Shown: positions 30,576 to 37,799 of the stretch, in pieces | Position numbering within the stretch: position 1 is the first letter of the stretch | Layout of the letters: every line of letters begins with the position of its first letter | Source of the DNA: Defluviitaleaceae bacterium | Lineage (GTDB): Bacteria > Bacillota > Clostridia > Lachnospirales > WRAX01 | Direction: 5' to 3' | NCBI GenBank assembly: GCA_009779935.1 | Contig: WRAX01000021.1 | Location: 1 to 38,911 of the forward strand | Length of the DNA stretch: 38,911 nucleotides | The notes under the pieces: generated by a model | Databases searched by the model: none | Told to the model about the DNA's origin: nothing | What the model saw: only the letters and a program-made list of their open reading frames with translations | Position numbers and translations under genes: made by a program

Positions 30576-33044
30576 CTAATTAATTCTAATGCTTTGTAAA
30601 TTTCTTGGGTTAAAGTTGGAGCCCCTGTCCTGCACCACACCCAAAAACGGACCATTGTGGGGGCTTAGCGGCTCGCCATCCTCGCCCACGGCGATGAAGA
30701 TATAGCTAAGGTCGGCATCGATATTCCAGCCGGCGGAAAAAGTGGATTCCCAAGAAGTGGTAATAAAGTTGGTTGCCCCATCGACGCTAATGTCCATGGC
30801 TTCCAAAATGGCAGTAAGGCGTACGCCAGTAAAATTGCGCACAGAGCCGCCGCCCGTGGGGATGTTGGTAACAAAATCTTCCAAGCCAATTGCTACAAGG
30901 TCATCCATGGTTATTGTCCATGTGGTATCGCCACGGATTATGGCAAATTCGCCATCCTCCAACCCTTCGATGGTGGATTCCACATCAACGCCTTCCACCG
31001 CTGCAAGCAAGCGTATGGTTACCACCCCACGCACCCTGCGGGTTGCACGCTCGTCATGGGCGAAAAGGCTCATAATATTGCTTCCTGCACCCTCTTGCTC
31101 TTCAAGGGCTATGCCATCCTCCTCAAAAGCGAGGAAGAAGTTGGTGTAATCCAATAATTCATCAATAGTAAAAGGCTGGGTAAAGCCTGTGCCGCCGGAT
31201 ATTACCATGCCCTCATCGATACCGTCAAGACTTATGTTAAAATGCTCAATCAAGTTAATCATGGGTGTTGCTGTCCAGTTGCGGTCACCTGCAGTTACGG
31301 CCTGTGCGCCAAGTTCTTGCAAAAGCTCCAAGTCAACCCCATATGTGCGCCCGCCAATTTCGATGTTTAATGGATAAGTTGCCACGTTTAGCTCCACGGT
31401 GGCAAGCCCGCGCATGCGGCGTTGGTTGTTGGTATCATTGGTAAATACGGAAATAAAGTGGTTATCTGTTTCCGGCGCATGTCCTGATTGATAAATGGCG
31501 ATGTACATACCAATCGCATCAATACTTACAAAGTCACGCTCGGTGCCATTGTCGGCGACTATGCGACCGCTTATAACTTCACCAAGACCGAAATGCTCAG
31601 CAATGGTAGCCATTGATACAGCGGTAAAGTTTTGCTCATTCCACTCCAACGGTGTTGCGCCAAGGGCGTAAATATCACCGGCAGTGAGGTTGAGGGATAG
31701 GTCACCGATAAGGAAGTTTAGTTGGTGACTTGTCCAGCGGCTGTCTGCAACAACATTTGTTGCCACGGCACCTTCAATATTAATATCCGTTAAATAACGC
31801 ATAAAACGCTGTGCAAATACATCCTGTGCAAAAACAAGCATGAAAGGCCCACGGCCGCCTGCTTCCCAATGCCCTAATAACTCGCCATTTTCAGCAATTA
31901 CCACAAAGCCGTTGGTGGGGTCAAACACCTCATCAGGGGTGCCGGCTGTGCCGTGGCCATCACGGGTGCCAAAGGTTATTTGGGCGGTAACACCACTTAC
32001 GTCAAGCCCTAAAAACTCCATAATTGCGGATATTGGTACGCCTGTATAATCCCTGCGCTCGCCACGGATAACGGCATAGGTTTCAACAATGCCAATTTCC
32101 AAAATATCTTCCATGGTTACAATGTGGCGCATGCCACCGGCATTTACGGTAAACTCGCCACCCTGTGCAGCTTCAAAGGTTTGGGGGGCTGTGCCTACAT
32201 AAATGGCGTTTTCGGCGGCGTTCCAGTTTACTGTCATACCCATTGCTATGGATAAAGCACGTACAGGCAGATAAATCACACCATCTAACACAAAGGGGGT
32301 CACGGCATTGCCGGCACCGTCCACAAAATCAACGGCAGTGCCATCGGCAAAAGTGTCTGCATTAAAGGGGATGGCTTGTCCAAGCTCATCAAGCGGTATA
32401 ATTTCGGTAAGCATTCTTGCCCAGCGTCCGGGTACGCCATCTTCAGCAAAAACCACCATAAAGGGGCCGCGTCCGCCATCTTCACGGGCGGTAAAACGCT
32501 CGCCGTTTTCGCTAAGCACCAACCAGCCATTGGCGGGGTTAAGTATTTCTTCGGTAGTGGCTGTGGTTGCCATGCCATCCGCCGCCACAAAGGCAAAATT
32601 TTCAACACCGGAAAATTCTATTCCCATAAAGGCAAAAATATCAGCCAAAGGCACACCCGCAAAACTTCTGTCATTACCACGGTCGTTGGCGGTAAAGGGG
32701 GTTATGCCGAGGACTTCCACCTGTTCAAGGGTGATTTGGTGGCCGCCGATGGTTAGCACATTGGTTGCTGCGGCATTTGCCCTTTCACCAAAATACAGGG
32801 TGTTTGTGGATGGCTCCCAATGGGCATCCCTGCTAAATGCCGTGGTTAGTGCACGTATGGGCAAAAACACCGTGCCATTTACATTAAACGGGTTGTTGCC
32901 ACGCTCACCAACAGAAACCTCTGCACCATCGATAAACAGGCGCACATCGGCTTCCACAATGTTGGGGTTGCCCATTACAATCATGGGCACCGCCATTACA
33001 AAAGCAAGCAACAAAGCCACAAAACTGCGAATTTTTTTACTCAT
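30576..33044 (-). CDS. Exported multidomain protein: two copper-amine-oxidase-N-like domains and about five sulfite-oxidase-fold repeats
   Basis: An 822-residue secreted protein. Signal peptide 1-32. Residues about 33-95 and 240-305 resemble copper amine oxidase N-like domains ('NGTVFLPIRALTTAF', 'DGVIYLPVRALSIAMGM'). About five repeats, near 100-237, 306-440, 441-565, 566-690 and 691-822, follow the pattern of the molybdopterin-binding sulfite-oxidase fold: 'FAGVPLADIFAFMGI', 'YTGVPISAIMEFLGL', 'FTGVRLTAILEAMDI', then a strand with a DG-type turn, and 'GPFMVVF.....RW...L..I'. The Cys that ligates Mo in true enzymes is absent, so these are likely binding modules. AAGGAGG precedes the ATG. It lies between the two ECF ATPase genes. 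Confidence 0.75.
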   Translation of the reverse strand: MSKKIRSFVALLLAFVMAVPMIVMGNPNIVEADVRLFIDGAEVSVGERGNNPFNVNGTVFLPIRALTTAFSRDAHWEPSTNTLYFGERANAAATNVLTIGGHQITLEQVEVLGITPFTANDRGNDRSFAGVPLADIFAFMGIEFSGVENFAFVAADGMATTATTEEILNPANGWLVLSENGERFTAREDGGRGPFMVVFAEDGVPGRWARMLTEIIPLDELGQAIPFNADTFADGTAVDFVDGAGNAVTPFVLDGVIYLPVRALSIAMGMTVNWNAAENAIYVGTAPQTFEAAQGGEFTVNAGGMRHIVTMEDILEIGIVETYAVIRGERRDYTGVPISAIMEFLGLDVSGVTAQITFGTRDGHGTAGTPDEVFDPTNGFVVIAENGELLGHWEAGGRGPFMLVFAQDVFAQRFMRYLTDINIEGAVATNVVADSRWTSHQLNFLIGDLSLNLTAGDIYALGATPLEWNEQNFTAVSMATIAEHFGLGEVISGRIVADNGTERDFVSIDAIGMYIAIYQSGHAPETDNHFISVFTNDTNNQRRMRGLATVELNVATYPLNIEIGGRTYGVDLELLQELGAQAVTAGDRNWTATPMINLIEHFNISLDGIDEGMVISGGTGFTQPFTIDELLDYTNFFLAFEEDGIALEEQEGAGSNIMSLFAHDERATRRVRGVVTIRLLAAVEGVDVESTIEGLEDGEFAIIRGDTTWTITMDDLVAIGLEDFVTNIPTGGGSVRNFTGVRLTAILEAMDISVDGATNFITTSWESTFSAGWNIDADLSYIFIAVGEDGEPLSPHNGPFLGVVQDRGSNFNPRNLQSIRIN

Positions 33045-33069
33045 TAAATTCTTCCTCCTTCTTTTGTGG

Positions 33070-33711
33070 TTACAAATTTATAATAGAGCTGGCAATGTAT
33101 TCCAGCACATTATCATGGTCAACCATTAACATGGTTTTGCCTTGCCTACGCAAGGTGCACAGGTGGTTCAACAATACCCCCTTGGACTCTCCGTCCATTT
33201 GGGACAAAGCCTCGTCCAGCAACAGAATTTGGGGGTCCAGGGCAAGCACTGCGGCCAAAACAATCCGTTGTTTTTGTCCGCCGGACAGTTCTTTGGGGGA
33301 TGCGTAGCGAAAATCCGCCATCCCCACCAAATCCAGCATTTCTGTAATGCGATGACCAATTTCATCGGGTGGTACACACAGGTTTTCCAGTCCGAAGGCA
33401 ATTTCATCCTCCACGCTATCACAAAACAGCTGGGTTTCGGGATTTTGGAACACAATACCGATTTTTTTGGCACGTGCTGCCACGTCCAAATCCCGCACAT
33501 TTTCACCAAACAACAATGCTTCGCCGCCCACATCAGCTTCAATAATCCCCGGGATTAAACCGCAAACCACATGCAAAAGAGTGGACTTGCCGCAACCTGA
33601 CGGGCCTTTTAGCAACACCGCTTCTCCTGATGCAACAGTTAGGGAAAAGTCCGTTATAACCGGATATTTGCCGTAATCTACGGTGATATTGCGAAGTTCC
33701 ACCGCCATCAT
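33070..33711 (-). CDS. ECF transporter ATPase (first A component)
   Basis: A 213-residue ABC ATPase: Walker A GPSGCGKST, ECF-type Q-loop 'GIVFQNPETQLFC', signature LSGGQKQR, Walker B ILLLDEALSQMDG (the D-loop residues differ from the usual PTSALD) and MLMVDHD as the switch. The start at 33711 lies in ATGA, overlapping the TGA of the lipoprotein gene; a second ATG follows at once. It is slightly shorter than most EcfA proteins at the C-terminus. It pairs with the ATPase at 29906. Confidence 0.9.
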   Translation of the reverse strand: MMAVELRNITVDYGKYPVITDFSLTVASGEAVLLKGPSGCGKSTLLHVVCGLIPGIIEADVGGEALLFGENVRDLDVAARAKKIGIVFQNPETQLFCDSVEDEIAFGLENLCVPPDEIGHRITEMLDLVGMADFRYASPKELSGGQKQRIVLAAVLALDPQILLLDEALSQMDGESKGVLLNHLCTLRRQGKTMLMVDHDNVLEYIASSIINL

Positions 33712-34421
33712 TGTACTACAATCTCCGTTATATAGCGGGCAAAGCGGTTGGCAAAAATATCCTGCGCCATTACCAGCTGAAACGGGGCAACCTGCCACAA
33801 ATCCCCACGCTGTGCAAAATATTCCCCATCTTGCCAGATGGCTATAAAGGCCTGCTCACGATCAAGGGCTTCTGCCATGGTAATGCCTGCGGCGAAACCG
33901 TCATAACTGTGAAAAACTAAGGAGCTTCCGCTGTCAATCCCAAAATGGGCAAGAATGTCCGCAATGGCCACTCCACGGTAATGGCGTAACTCCTCCCTAT
34001 CAGTACCCGGGCGGATGTGGGCATAAAATTCCACAATGCCAAGGGTGTTAAGCTGGGACATGCCAAGGAAGTTGCCGTCCACGAAAAAGCCCAATTCGGC
34101 ATCGTGGGGAGTGGGTTCCGGTTCAATGACCACAACTGAAGAAGGGCTGTATAGAGGCTCGGTGGTTACTACAGGCTCTTCCGGTTCGGTGGGTCCCGGT
34201 TCGTCGGGATCGTCAGGGGTGGGGGTGTATGCGGGTTCGCTGGGGTGCACAGTGTGCACCTCTGCGGGGTTGTTGTCATACGTTAGGTTGGGGGTTTCGG
34301 CATCAACGGGCTCCATGGCTTCGTAAGGGGGTGCAGTGTGCGTCTGCTCGCTTGTATCACCGCAAGCGGACAGCACTCCAATCATAACCAATAAAGCAAT
34401 TGCTGTAAATATCCTTCTCAT
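33708..34421 (-). CDS. Lipoprotein with one sulfite-oxidase-fold-like domain
   Basis: A 237-residue lipoprotein. The start at 34421 has GGAG seven bases away. Signal peptide with lipobox LSAC (Cys about residue 20). Residues 21-100 are a Pro/Glu/Thr-rich spacer of the kind that crosses the cell wall. Residues about 108-237 form one domain of the type repeated in the 822-residue neighbour: 'HYRGVAIADILAHFGI', 'VFHSYDGFAAGITMAEAL', and 'APFQLVMAQDIFANRFARYITEI'. No Mo-ligating Cys is visible. It is probably a membrane-tethered binding protein that hands ligand to the ECF S component; this is inferred. Confidence 0.72.
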   Translation of the reverse strand: MRRIFTAIALLVMIGVLSACGDTSEQTHTAPPYEAMEPVDAETPNLTYDNNPAEVHTVHPSEPAYTPTPDDPDEPGPTEPEEPVVTTEPLYSPSSVVVIEPEPTPHDAELGFFVDGNFLGMSQLNTLGIVEFYAHIRPGTDREELRHYRGVAIADILAHFGIDSGSSLVFHSYDGFAAGITMAEALDREQAFIAIWQDGEYFAQRGDLWQVAPFQLVMAQDIFANRFARYITEIVVQ

Positions 34422-34425
34422 CTCA

Positions 34426-34932
34426 TCACTCCAAAACAATTTCAATTATATATCTGGCCCATCGCTGGGGAAACATGTCATTAGGCAAAACCAACATAAA
34501 CGGCGCATTTTCCCACGCCCCACCACGCTCTGCCAGCGATGCGCCGTCCTCACCAAAAACAATTAGCGCATTGCCTTCTTGGGTAGCCTCTGCAATGGTT
34601 GTGGATGAGCGAAAACCGTCAAAGGAAATAAACTGGACAGAGACGGCAGAATAATAATCCAACCCGCTAAACCGCAGAATATCAAGCAAATATACGCCTG
34701 TAAACAACCCTTCTGCCCTGCGGTGGTTGCTGTCAAAAACCACAAGTCCCATATCAATCATGTCATCTATGGACACAGGTACGCTTGCATCGCCCATAAT
34801 CACACGTATTTCACCCTCCACATGATACGCCAGCCGCCCTTCCATCTCCCGAAAGTTAAGTATGACAAGCACCACTATAACAGGCAAAAGCAATGCCACA
34901 ACAGCGATTATAATCTTAGTATTTTTTGACAT
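34426..34932 (-). CDS. Membrane-anchored protein with one sulfite-oxidase-fold-like domain
   Basis: A 168-residue protein with an uncleaved N-terminal anchor helix (about 6-26) and an exported domain that matches its two neighbours: 'LFTGVYLLDILRFSGLDYYS', 'FISFDGFRSSTTIAEA', 'NAPFMLVLPNDMFPQRWARYIIEI'. The ribosome site GGAGGG lies inside the end of the phosphodiesterase gene, whose stop is one base from this ATG. The endings of this and the lipoprotein (ARYITEIVVQ / ARYIIEIVLE) are nearly the same, so they arose by duplication. Confidence 0.72.
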   Translation of the reverse strand: MSKNTKIIIAVVALLLPVIVVLVILNFREMEGRLAYHVEGEIRVIMGDASVPVSIDDMIDMGLVVFDSNHRRAEGLFTGVYLLDILRFSGLDYYSAVSVQFISFDGFRSSTTIAEATQEGNALIVFGEDGASLAERGGAWENAPFMLVLPNDMFPQRWARYIIEIVLE

Positions 34933-34933
34933 A

Positions 34934-35995
34934 TTACCGCCCTCCGATTACAACATAGGGCACAAAAATATCCTCATGGCTGACCCATAAATGGTCGCCA
35001 AGCCGCCCCTGTTGCCCCAAATAATGCTGTCCATGGTCCGCAAGGATTATGGTTACACCATCCCAAGCGGCAACCAAATCCCGTACAAGCTGGTCTACAA
35101 AAGCCATGGCTTCTCCTGTTTGGGGGCTGTATGGCCCATATGTATGGGAAGTATCGTCAACAGCGTTAAAATGTATAAACATTAGGTCTGTATCATCAAT
35201 GCGGCTAATTGCCGCTTCAAACACGCCACGGTCAGTGTCAAACACATGGCCTAAATTTGGGATAAGTGCTGATAATACGCTGGTTTGCACAATATTTACC
35301 CCGCCCTGCACCCTTGTGGAGCTAAAACCCAGCTCGTAAGCGGCAGTAAAAATATCGGGGGCGGCCATGGTGCGGGTTGCCCTGTCATGCACCCCATGCA
35401 TATCGGGGGTTTGGCCTGTAAAGATGCTGGCCATGGCCACAGGTGTAAAGGGAGGGAACACCGTGTGGGCCATGCGCATCTGTTGTGCGGATAAAAATGG
35501 CTGATGCTCAGCGTGGTAGCGTTGCATATGCCAGCCCCAGCCGTCCAGCACTATAATCATAACCCTATTGCCTGCCTGCAAGTAATACAAAGCATCGTAA
35601 TAGGCTTGTGTTATCACAGTTTCGGGAGGGTTTGCAATAACCCCCGCAATATTGACAAAAACCCTGCCATCAGCTAATTTTAGGTCAATGCCGCCATCTT
35701 CATGCTCTGATAATATTGCATTTGCAAAACCATTAACACGATGGATTTGCCCATCAGCAGTAAAAACGGTGGCTTGTCGGGCAACTCTGCCTACATGGGC
35801 GTGGGGGTTTGTGTCAGTAAGGCTTGATGTTTGGAAATTTGTACCGGCCACATCCCACACAAAGCCGATTTGCGCAGGGCTGGCAAAATCCCGGCTACCT
35901 ATGTATTCGCCATATTCGCCGCTTCCGCAGGCCGCAGTGAAAAGAATTGCGGCCACGGATAGTACGGATAAACACGGATAAAACCACTTCTTCAC
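34934..35995 (-). CDS. Exported alkaline-phosphatase-superfamily hydrolase (nucleotide pyrophosphatase/phosphodiesterase-like)
   Basis: A 353-residue lipoprotein (lipobox FTAAC, Cys23). Residues about 25-130 are a beta-rich domain of unknown role. The catalytic domain keeps the full two-metal set: Asp151 (IIVLDGWG), nucleophile Thr184 (PPFTPVAMAS), Asp280 and His284 (DDTSHTYGP), Asp320-His321 (ILADHG), and His335 or His340. The D-x3-H-x2-GP spacing is typical of nucleotide pyrophosphatases/phosphodiesterases. It starts at GTG, overlapping the S-component stop as GTGA. Acting outside the membrane, it probably removes a phosphate or nucleotide from the molecule to be imported. That role is inferred from context. 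Confidence 0.82.
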   Translation of the reverse strand: MKKWFYPCLSVLSVAAILFTAACGSGEYGEYIGSRDFASPAQIGFVWDVAGTNFQTSSLTDTNPHAHVGRVARQATVFTADGQIHRVNGFANAILSEHEDGGIDLKLADGRVFVNIAGVIANPPETVITQAYYDALYYLQAGNRVMIIVLDGWGWHMQRYHAEHQPFLSAQQMRMAHTVFPPFTPVAMASIFTGQTPDMHGVHDRATRTMAAPDIFTAAYELGFSSTRVQGGVNIVQTSVLSALIPNLGHVFDTDRGVFEAAISRIDDTDLMFIHFNAVDDTSHTYGPYSPQTGEAMAFVDQLVRDLVAAWDGVTIILADHGQHYLGQQGRLGDHLWVSHEDIFVPYVVIGGR

Positions 35996-36543
35996 TTGAT
36001 TACCTCCAATTTTTTAAGCTGCTTGGTTAATGACCATGTTAAAAGCCCCCCAAGCCCGCCGGATAGGGCACCGACGGTAAGCCCCAGCAACATGGGTATC
36101 ATTGGCAACTGCATTACCACGCCACTTACAAGGGCAACCCCTACCAAGTTTGCAACCATACAGGCAAAGAAGCAACATAGCTTACAGCAACCCTTGTGGC
36201 GCATTATTAATAATAGCAAAAATATGGCAATGCCCGGGGCAGAATATGTAAGTATTGTGGCAAAACCGTGGTTGCCTGCCCATGGCATCACCATCACAAG
36301 CAAAGCCTGCAACACAGCAACCACCACAGCAGATGATTTTTTGCCTGTAAGGCTTACGGCAAGCACCAAAAACATCATGTAAATACCGCCGGCAACCGAG
36401 CCGCCGGGGATAAACAGCGGGCCTGTTATAAGGCGCACCATCCAGCCCACCACACCACTAACCGCCACCCCAAGGGATGCAAGCACTGTTATCATAATCA
36501 AATCCAGTAGAGAAAACCCGCTTAAAACCCGCTTTTTTACCAC
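35992..36543 (-). CDS. ECF transporter substrate-binding (S) component
   Basis: A 183-residue hydrophobic protein with five to six membrane helices, the size and topology of ECF S components. The N-terminal 'FSLLDLIMITVLASLGVAVSGVVGW' is split around helix 1. A Gly-rich 'GPLFIPGGSVAGGIYM' precedes helix 3. A striking 'GCCKLCCFFAC' (five Cys in 11 residues) sits at the edge of helix 5. I cannot match it to a known vitamin family (thiamin, riboflavin, biotin, folate, cobalt and nickel types were considered). GTG start with GGGGTGG upstream; it is the first gene after the structured leader. Confidence 0.75.
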   Translation of the reverse strand: MVKKRVLSGFSLLDLIMITVLASLGVAVSGVVGWMVRLITGPLFIPGGSVAGGIYMMFLVLAVSLTGKKSSAVVVAVLQALLVMVMPWAGNHGFATILTYSAPGIAIFLLLLIMRHKGCCKLCCFFACMVANLVGVALVSGVVMQLPMIPMLLGLTVGALSGGLGGLLTWSLTKQLKKLEVIK

Positions 36544-36705
36544 AAAACCACCCCATCAAAAAACGCACCGCCAAAAGGGGTGCGTAAAAATAACAGCATA
36601 AGGTCCCCTTTTCAAAATGGAAGGCACGCCTGTTTCCAAACGCACCCACGCCCTAAAACCATAGCAAACACCTTAGGCTTTTCGGGTCGGAGAAAATATT
36701 TCATT
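36543..36705 (-). promoter_or_regulatory. Riboswitch candidate (Moco/Tuco-like) with terminator/antiterminator
   Basis: The leader RNA can form P1 UCUCC (36693-36689) with GGGGA (36608-36604). P2 contains CCUAAG (36677-36672) and UAUGG (36663-36659), the 11-nt GAAA-tetraloop receptor. P3 (36647-36622) has 11 pairs capped by GAAA (36636-36633). Downstream, AAAAGGGG (36612-36605) pairs perfectly with CCCCUUUU (36580-36573) as an antiterminator. That blocks the terminator ACGCACCCC / GG-C-GGUGCGU-UUUUUU (36585-36558). Forming P1 takes GGGG away, so ligand binding should switch the operon off. CUCCGA near the 5' end plus tetraloop and receptor recalls the Moco RNA family; this identity is from memory and not tested. 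Confidence 0.7.
36558..36585 (-). terminator. Attenuator terminator of the riboswitch candidate
   Basis: Stem ACGCACC with GGTGCGT, inner CC with GG around TTTT, then six T. It ends 15 bases before the GTG of the S component, so it can only act as an attenuator of this operon. Confidence 0.85.
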
Positions 36706-36711
36706 GCAAAA

Positions 36712-36740
36712 ATATTATCATATGGACAGGCTTCTGTCAA
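36712..36740 (-). promoter_or_regulatory. Promoter of the ECF operon
   Basis: On the minus strand TTGACA (36740-36735), 17 bases, TAATAT (36717-36712), with TG one base before the -10. The predicted start is near 36705, giving a leader of about 160 nt. Confidence 0.75.
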
Positions 36741-36751
36741 GTATTTTTTTC

Positions 36752-36780
36752 TTGACAATGGACGCAAGGCATTGTATGCT
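36752..36780 (+). promoter_or_regulatory. Divergent promoter for the 80-residue gene
   Basis: TTGACA (36752-36757), a 17-base spacer, TATGCT (36775-36780). Its -35 lies 11 bases from the -35 of the leftward ECF promoter, so the two polymerases may compete. Confidence 0.65.
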
Positions 36781-36809
36781 AAATAAAAACACACCTTAGG
36801 AGGGATATC

Positions 36810-37052
36810 ATGGCAGTAACATCCGCCGTTAAAAAGAAATTTGTAAGGGCTTGGTATGATAGGCATTCGCCAAACCTTAGCCAAGGGGCAATGCTTGCCG
36901 CCAAAGAGCATCTTACATATGAAGAGGCTGTGGCAAAGGGCATGTTATCGGAAAGTGATACACACCAAAGATATATTGCCGCAAGGGAAGGGCATATAGA
37001 AATTACACTGGCATATATCAAAGGCAAGCCGGGCTCGCTGATGAGAAGATAA
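36810..37052 (+). CDS. 80-residue protein of unknown function
   Basis: A small, basic, soluble protein with AGGAGG seven bases before the ATG and its own promoter. Sequence highlights: a basic N-terminus 'SAVKKKFVRAWYDRH', then 'GAMLAAKEHLTYEEAVAKGML', and a C-terminal helix ending in KPGSLMRR. I recognise no family or motif. It is divergent from the ECF operon and upstream of the second padR on the same strand, so it may relate to either. Good ribosome site, promoter and codon use similar to neighbours support a real gene. Confidence 0.65.
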   Translation: MAVTSAVKKKFVRAWYDRHSPNLSQGAMLAAKEHLTYEEAVAKGMLSESDTHQRYIAAREGHIEITLAYIKGKPGSLMRR

Positions 37053-37057
37053 AAAGC

Positions 37058-37102
37058 TTGACAACAACCCCCATTTGTGCTATATTCAACATATTGAATA
37101 TA
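37058..37102 (+). promoter_or_regulatory. Second padR promoter with palindromic operator
   Basis: TTGACA (37058-37063), 17 bases, TATATT (37081-37086). A perfect inverted repeat TATATTCAA-CATA-TTGAATATA (37081-37102) starts on the -10. Both PadR genes in this window thus have a 4-base-spaced palindrome with GAATATA-type half sites over the -10. Confidence 0.7.
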
Positions 37103-37121
37103 CGAAAGGGGGTTGTTTATT

Positions 37122-37799
37122 TTGTCACTAAAACATGGTTTGCTGGGCTTGCTTGCCCAAAAACCCATGACGGGGTATGAGCTGGATAAGGAATTTAGCG
37201 CATCCCTTGGGGGTTTTTGGCAGGCAAAATCCAGCCAGATATATCGGGAGTTAGATGGAATGGAAAAAACAGGCTGGCTTACCAGCCAAAGGGTGTTGCA
37301 GGAGGAAAAGCCCAATAAACGGGTGTACCACATATCTCAAACAGGGCGGGAGGAGCTTGCAACATGGATAAATAACCCACAGGCGGATGCCGTGGCAGAT
37401 TTATCCATAAAATCTGCATTTTTGATGCGTATCTTTTTTGCAGAGCAAGGCCAGATGGCAACCCTTTTGCGCACCTATCTTGATGCGTTGGAGCAAGCCG
37501 AAACCATTACAGGCGGAACGCATCTTACCAACCTTTACAACGAAATTATGCACAGGGCAAAGGTAAATTGGGTAGCCCATGTCAGCGGCGGCTTTATGCG
37601 CCCAACAGTGCGCCACACGCCCAAGCCTTGCCCCGTAACTATGGGGCACAAATTAGGAGGATATGATTATGAAATTTTCACAGATGAAATACCGGCGGCC
37701 GGAACTTTCACAGGTGCAGGCACAAATACGCAAGTTTCTCGACAAATTCCAGTCGGCACAAACAGCACGGGAGGCAATGGATTGCTATATAGAGTATGA
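37122..37799 (+). CDS. PadR family transcriptional regulator, C-terminus abnormal
   Basis: The TTG at 37122 (MSLKHGLLGLLAQKPMTGYEL-type start) is chosen; the TTG at 37113 touches the AAAGGGGG site. Residues 1-90 are a clear PadR winged helix ('QIYRELDGMEKTGWL', 'RVYHISQTGREEL'), followed by the helical domain to about residue 160. The usual end near 175-180 is missing. The frame runs on for about 45 low-quality residues and overlaps the next gene by 131 bases. Another frame stops at 37636-37638, where a normal PadR would end, so a frameshift near 37590-37610 (natural or from sequencing) is likely. It probably controls itself and the adjacent peptidase. Confidence 0.8.
   Translation: MSLKHGLLGLLAQKPMTGYELDKEFSASLGGFWQAKSSQIYRELDGMEKTGWLTSQRVLQEEKPNKRVYHISQTGREELATWINNPQADAVADLSIKSAFLMRIFFAEQGQMATLLRTYLDALEQAETITGGTHLTNLYNEIMHRAKVNWVAHVSGGFMRPTVRHTPKPCPVTMGHKLGGYDYEIFTDEIPAAGTFTGAGTNTQVSRQIPVGTNSTGGNGLLYRV

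Noticed and set aside
30575-30655. N-terminal extension of the second ECF ATPase
   Set aside because: These codons lie inside the 3' end of the 822-residue gene in another frame; ABC homology begins at 30574.
33712-33798. N-terminal extension of the first ECF ATPase
   Set aside because: It overlaps the lipoprotein gene, while the ATGA at 33711 is a typical coupled start and homology begins there.
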